Below the pieces are notes generated by a model. It had not been told where the DNA came from. It made no database searches and saw nothing but the letters and a program-made list of their open reading frames with translations. A stretch of DNA of 7,562 bases from Flavobacteriales bacterium UBA1937. GTDB lineage: Bacteria; Bacteroidota; Bacteroidia; Flavobacteriales; Weeksellaceae. The DNA lies in the NCBI GenBank assembly GCA_002337005.1, contig DDFD01000032.1:1-7562 (forward strand), in the 5' to 3' direction. Of this stretch, positions 5,844 to 7,562 are shown piece after piece. The position numbers and the translations under genes were made by a program. Numbering within the stretch: position 1 is the stretch's first letter; each line of letters begins with the position of its first letter.

Positions 5844-5871
5844 TTGAAAATTGAAAGTTGAAAATTGAAAA
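5844..5871. repeat. 7-bp tandem repeat tract 4, four copies
   Basis: Four near-identical heptads follow the nrdA stop by 5 bases: TTGAAAA, TTGAAAG, TTGAAAA and TTGAAAA. This is the cleanest of the four heptad tracts and runs straight into the nrdA terminator hairpin. Confidence 0.75.
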
Positions 5872-5875
5872 TGAG

Positions 5876-5902
5876 CCGCAGAAAATTTTTCTGCGGTTTT
5901 TT
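5876..5902 (+). terminator. intrinsic terminator of nrdA
   Basis: CCGCAGAAA (5876-5884) pairs perfectly with TTTCTGCGG (5888-5896), followed by six T residues (5897-5902). The GC-rich stem base and T-run are classic for Rho-independent termination. The stop codon of nrdA lies 37 bases upstream. Confidence 0.88.
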
Positions 5903-5918
5903 ATTGACCTAGGAGTTA

Positions 5919-6059
5919 TTTGCGTTAAGAAAATTTTTGAAAATTTCGTTAAAAAATTTCCACTGTTTGAGCGAGGCAAAAATCTTTATTCAAAAAAGCA
6001 AAACTTCTTTCCGAGCGAGTTTTGGAAATTTTAGAAAGTTTCAGAAATTTTTAGCAAAT
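5919..6059. mobile_element. long imperfect inverted repeat, MITE-like element
   Basis: The left arm (about 5919-5961, TTTGCGTTAAG...AAAATTTCC) matches the reverse complement of the right arm (about 6024-6059, GGAAATTTT...TTAGCAAAT) along its whole length, with a few substitutions and small gaps. The roughly 62-base centre includes GAGCGAG on both sides (5969-5975 and 6013-6019). There is no coding capacity. From memory, related AT-rich elements with a GAGCGAG-containing centre recur between genes in flavobacteria. It could fold into one long RNA hairpin. Transposition by a transposase encoded elsewhere is inference. Confidence 0.5.
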
Positions 6060-6080
6060 AAATCCAGTCTTGAACTTTTG

Positions 6081-6106
6081 TTACTTTTGGTTCAAGCCAA
6101 AAGTAA
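6081..6106. repeat. perfect 10-bp hairpin (TTACTTTTGG / CCAAAAGTAA)
   Basis: TTACTTTTGG (6081-6090) and CCAAAAGTAA (6097-6106) are exact inverted copies around the loop TTCAAG. The upstream ACTTTTGTTACTTTTGG also repeats ACTTTTG in tandem. From memory, this sort of CAAAAGTAA hairpin is a frequent Bacteroidetes intergenic repeat. Only a weak T-run (TTTT, 6108-6111) follows, so a terminator role is uncertain. Confidence 0.55.
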
Positions 6107-6149
6107 ATTTTAAAAAATTGATTAGTTTAGAATCCTTCGCAAAAACAAA

Positions 6150-6247
6150 CTTTGTGTTCTCTGTGAAAAACTCTATGCTCTCTGTGTTAAAAAATTTACT
6201 TTTAAAAATCTAAAAAAATAAAATATTTTGTCTCTTTTGCGGTTAAA
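6150..6247. repeat. CTCTGTG-type tandem repeat units
   Basis: Two adjacent 21-base units (6150-6170 and 6171-6191) match at 16 of 21 positions and share the core CTCTGTG. A third, more diverged unit, TTTTGTCTCTTTTGCGGTTAAA-like, lies at 6226-6247. From memory, CTTTGTGnnCTTTGCGGTTAAA-type units are spread between genes in many Bacteroidetes and some other phyla. They lie in the upstream region of the DUF72 gene and overlap no convincing frame. Confidence 0.45.
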
Positions 6248-6273
6248 AATTCCAAAAATCTGTAAGAAATTTT

Positions 6274-6281
6274 TACCTTTG
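6274..6281 (+). promoter_or_regulatory. candidate -7 promoter element of the DUF72 gene
   Basis: TACCTTTG matches the Bacteroidetes -7 consensus TAnnTTTG exactly and would start transcription about 33 bases before the ATG at 6320. No clear -33 TTTG is found at the usual 19-20 base distance, so this is a partial match. Confidence 0.45.
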
Positions 6282-6319
6282 AAACTAATCCTTTTTTCCT
6301 AATCCCTAAAAAATAAAAA

Positions 6320-7201
6320 ATGAAATTCGGACAAGTAGCAGACCCATCACAAATAGATTTTACCCTTCCTAAAGACCATCCTAAAACCAAAGAAATTTTA
6401 TCAAAATCTAAAGGAAAAGATTTTAATATATTTATAGGTTGTGCCAAATGGAACAAAACCGACCTAAAAGGGTTTTATCCAAAAGGAACAAAAGACGAAC
6501 TGAAATATTACGCCACCCAATTCAATTCTATTGAGTTGAACGCTACTTTTTACTCTTTGCCAAGCGCAGAACAAGTCTTAACTTGGAAGGAAAAAACACC
6601 CGATAATTTTAAATTTTTCCCGAAAATTACCAATACGGTTTCGCATTTCAGAAGATTGATTAACGTGACAGATGTGGTAACAGAATATGCTACTTCGGTG
6701 CAGAATTTCGGGGATAAACTAGGCATGGTTTTCTTGCAATTGCATGATAATTTTAAACCGAAAGATTTTGATAGGGTAGAAAAATTTGTAAAAGAATGGC
6801 CTAGAGAAATTCCATTGGCGATAGAAGTAAGAAGTACAGAATGGTTTGAAGAAGAAAATTTTGAAGAATTCTCTCAATTATTAGAAGAAAATAACATCGC
6901 AAACATCATTGTAGATACTGCTGGTAGAAGAGATATGCTGCATATGAGATTAACTTCTGATACTGCTTTTATACGATATGTAGGTGCTAATGCAGATAGT
7001 GATTATGCCAGATTAGATGATTGGTTAGAACGCATTAAACTATGGAAAAAAGAAGGTTTGAAAAATCTGTATTTCTTTGTTCACCAAAATGTGGAATTAG
7101 CTTCACCGCTTTTGTCAGCATATTTTATTGAAAAAGTGAATGCGGAATTCGGAACAGAAATTCACATTCCCGTGATGGCAGATCAGAAGACTTTGTTTTA
7201 A
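6320..7201 (+). CDS. DUF72 (YecE-like) family protein
   Basis: A member of the DUF72 family (Pfam PF01904, E. coli YecE), soluble TIM-barrel-like proteins of unproven biochemical role. The product is 293 residues, within the family's usual 240-300. Family landmarks in order: IGCAKW (39-44, the usual GTSGW position), FNSIELNATFYSLP (68-81, compare FNTVEINSTFYRLP), LGMVFLQLHDNFKP (134-147), AIEVRSTEWF (167-176, compare VEFRHxSW), FIRYVGANADSDY (217-229) and YFFVHQN (251-257). About 35 residues precede the barrel, longer than in YecE. The ATG lies in an A-rich stretch (CTAAAAAATAAAAAATG), the common start context in this phylum. It is not obviously linked to the RNR genes, since a strong terminator and repeats lie between. 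The reaction and substrate cannot be stated. Confidence 0.93.
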   Translation: MKFGQVADPSQIDFTLPKDHPKTKEILSKSKGKDFNIFIGCAKWNKTDLKGFYPKGTKDELKYYATQFNSIELNATFYSLPSAEQVLTWKEKTPDNFKFFPKITNTVSHFRRLINVTDVVTEYATSVQNFGDKLGMVFLQLHDNFKPKDFDRVEKFVKEWPREIPLAIEVRSTEWFEEENFEEFSQLLEENNIANIIVDTAGRRDMLHMRLTSDTAFIRYVGANADSDYARLDDWLERIKLWKKEGLKNLYFFVHQNVELASPLLSAYFIEKVNAEFGTEIHIPVMADQKTLF

Positions 7202-7206
7202 AATTT

Positions 7207-7315
7207 GCCACGAATACACGAATTATTATATAATTTTTTTTGATAAGAGCTTCAAATTGTATCAATAATAACACGAATGCACCAATTTTAAAATTATTAT
7301 TCGTGCATTCGTGGC
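7207..7315. repeat. CCACGAAT-type inverted repeat after the DUF72 gene
   Basis: The left arm (7207-7228) and the reverse complement of the right arm (7294-7315) match at 19 of 22 positions, each starting GCCACGAAT. A third partial copy, ACACGAATGCACCAATTTT, lies in the same orientation as the left arm at 7271-7289. From memory, GCCACGAATnCACGAAT units occur between genes in many bacteria, Bacteroidetes included. The unit begins 6 bases after the DUF72 stop and ends 9 bases before the end of the convergent gene, so it could serve as a bidirectional 3' hairpin. Confidence 0.6.
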
Positions 7316-7323
7316 TTTAAAAT

Positions 7324-7562
7324 TTATGCTAAAAATTTAATTTCCTTATCCTTAAAATTATTTTTCTCTACCAATTTATTCATAGTTTTCATCATTTTAT
7401 GACGGAGTTTTGCCATTTTTCTGATGTTTTTGTCTTCGCTGTAATCAAAAATATTATCCTTAAAGCTGAAGGTGTCTCCATCTTTAAATTCAATATTATT
7501 TTTTTTGAGTTCTCCTAATAGCATTAGATTGGTCATGCTTTCTAGAAGTAAATGTTCAGATT
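7324..7562 (-). CDS. unrecognised protein, C-terminal part (N-terminus beyond right edge)
   Basis: The frame is open from the right edge to a stop at 7324-7326. The visible 79 residues end in KNNFKDKEIKFLA. An internal ATG at 7536 exists, but the frame continues upstream with a sensible helical sequence (SEHLLLESMTNLMLLGEL), so the true start is most likely outside the window. The visible part is charged and lysine-rich, with a basic, methionine-rich predicted helix (RKMAKLRHKMMKTMNKLVEK) after a short acidic/aromatic segment (GDTFSFKDNIFDYSED). No signal or membrane segment is visible here. It is convergent with the DUF72 gene across the CCACGAAT repeat. I cannot assign a family. Confidence 0.6.
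   Translation of the reverse strand, partial: SEHLLLESMTNLMLLGELKKNNIEFKDGDTFSFKDNIFDYSEDKNIRKMAKLRHKMMKTMNKLVEKNNFKDKEIKFLA

Noticed and set aside
5572..5979. Minus-strand 135-residue frame over the nrdA 3' end, terminator and inverted repeat
   Set aside because: It crosses the nrdA coding end, a heptad tract and a strong terminator hairpin. Its phenylalanine/arginine-rich translation is an artefact of that composition.
6202..6456. Minus-strand 84-residue frame over the start of the DUF72 gene
   Set aside because: It overlaps the DUF72 gene and its promoter region and shows no domain.

Overview
This AT-rich window reads as chromosomal DNA of a flavobacterium. A member of the Weeksellaceae (the Chryseobacterium / Cloacibacterium / Elizabethkingia neighbourhood) is the best guess, made from memory of protein style and intergenic repeats. 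Supporting signs are start codons preceded by A-rich stretches instead of Shine-Dalgarno sites, -7 elements of the Bacteroidetes type (TAnnTTTG), and abundant non-coding repeat elements typical of that phylum.

Layout. Bases 1-1932 hold a two-gene minus-strand unit for a MacB-type ABC exporter: the ATPase is first (1932 to 1243) and the FtsX/MacB-type permease second (1162 to beyond the left edge). A 434-base divergent gap (1933-2366) separates it from the class I ribonucleotide reductase genes on the plus strand: nrdB (2367-3341), an unrecognised 82-residue ORF (3682-3930) and nrdA (4180-5838), which ends at a strong intrinsic terminator. After a 480-base repeat-filled gap comes a DUF72-family gene (6320-7201). 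The right edge holds the C-terminal part of an unrecognised minus-strand gene (7324-7562).

How the genes work together. NrdA (catalytic) and NrdB (tyrosyl-radical) form one enzyme that makes deoxyribonucleotides. All expected catalytic, metal-ligand and radical-transfer residues are present, but neither subunit carries an ATP-cone, so no overall-activity site is visible. The ABC pair would export a substrate or extract a lipid/protein from the inner membrane. The DUF72 gene is apparently independent.

Most striking part. The non-coding DNA is a mosaic of different repeat elements: four tracts with a 7-bp period beside start or stop codons, a 118-bp element with perfect 12-bp terminal inverted repeats, a GTCATTGCGAGG-type element, a hairpin element of the AGCCCTGATT...GGAAAGCAGGA type, a long imperfect inverted repeat of about 140 bp, a perfect 10-bp hairpin, tandem CTCTGTG-type units and a CCACGAAT-type inverted repeat. 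Several sit inside the nrdB-ORF-nrdA cluster, together with a terminator-like hairpin, so the two RNR subunits may not be co-transcribed in a simple way. I see no CRISPR array, tRNA, rRNA, transposase or phage gene.
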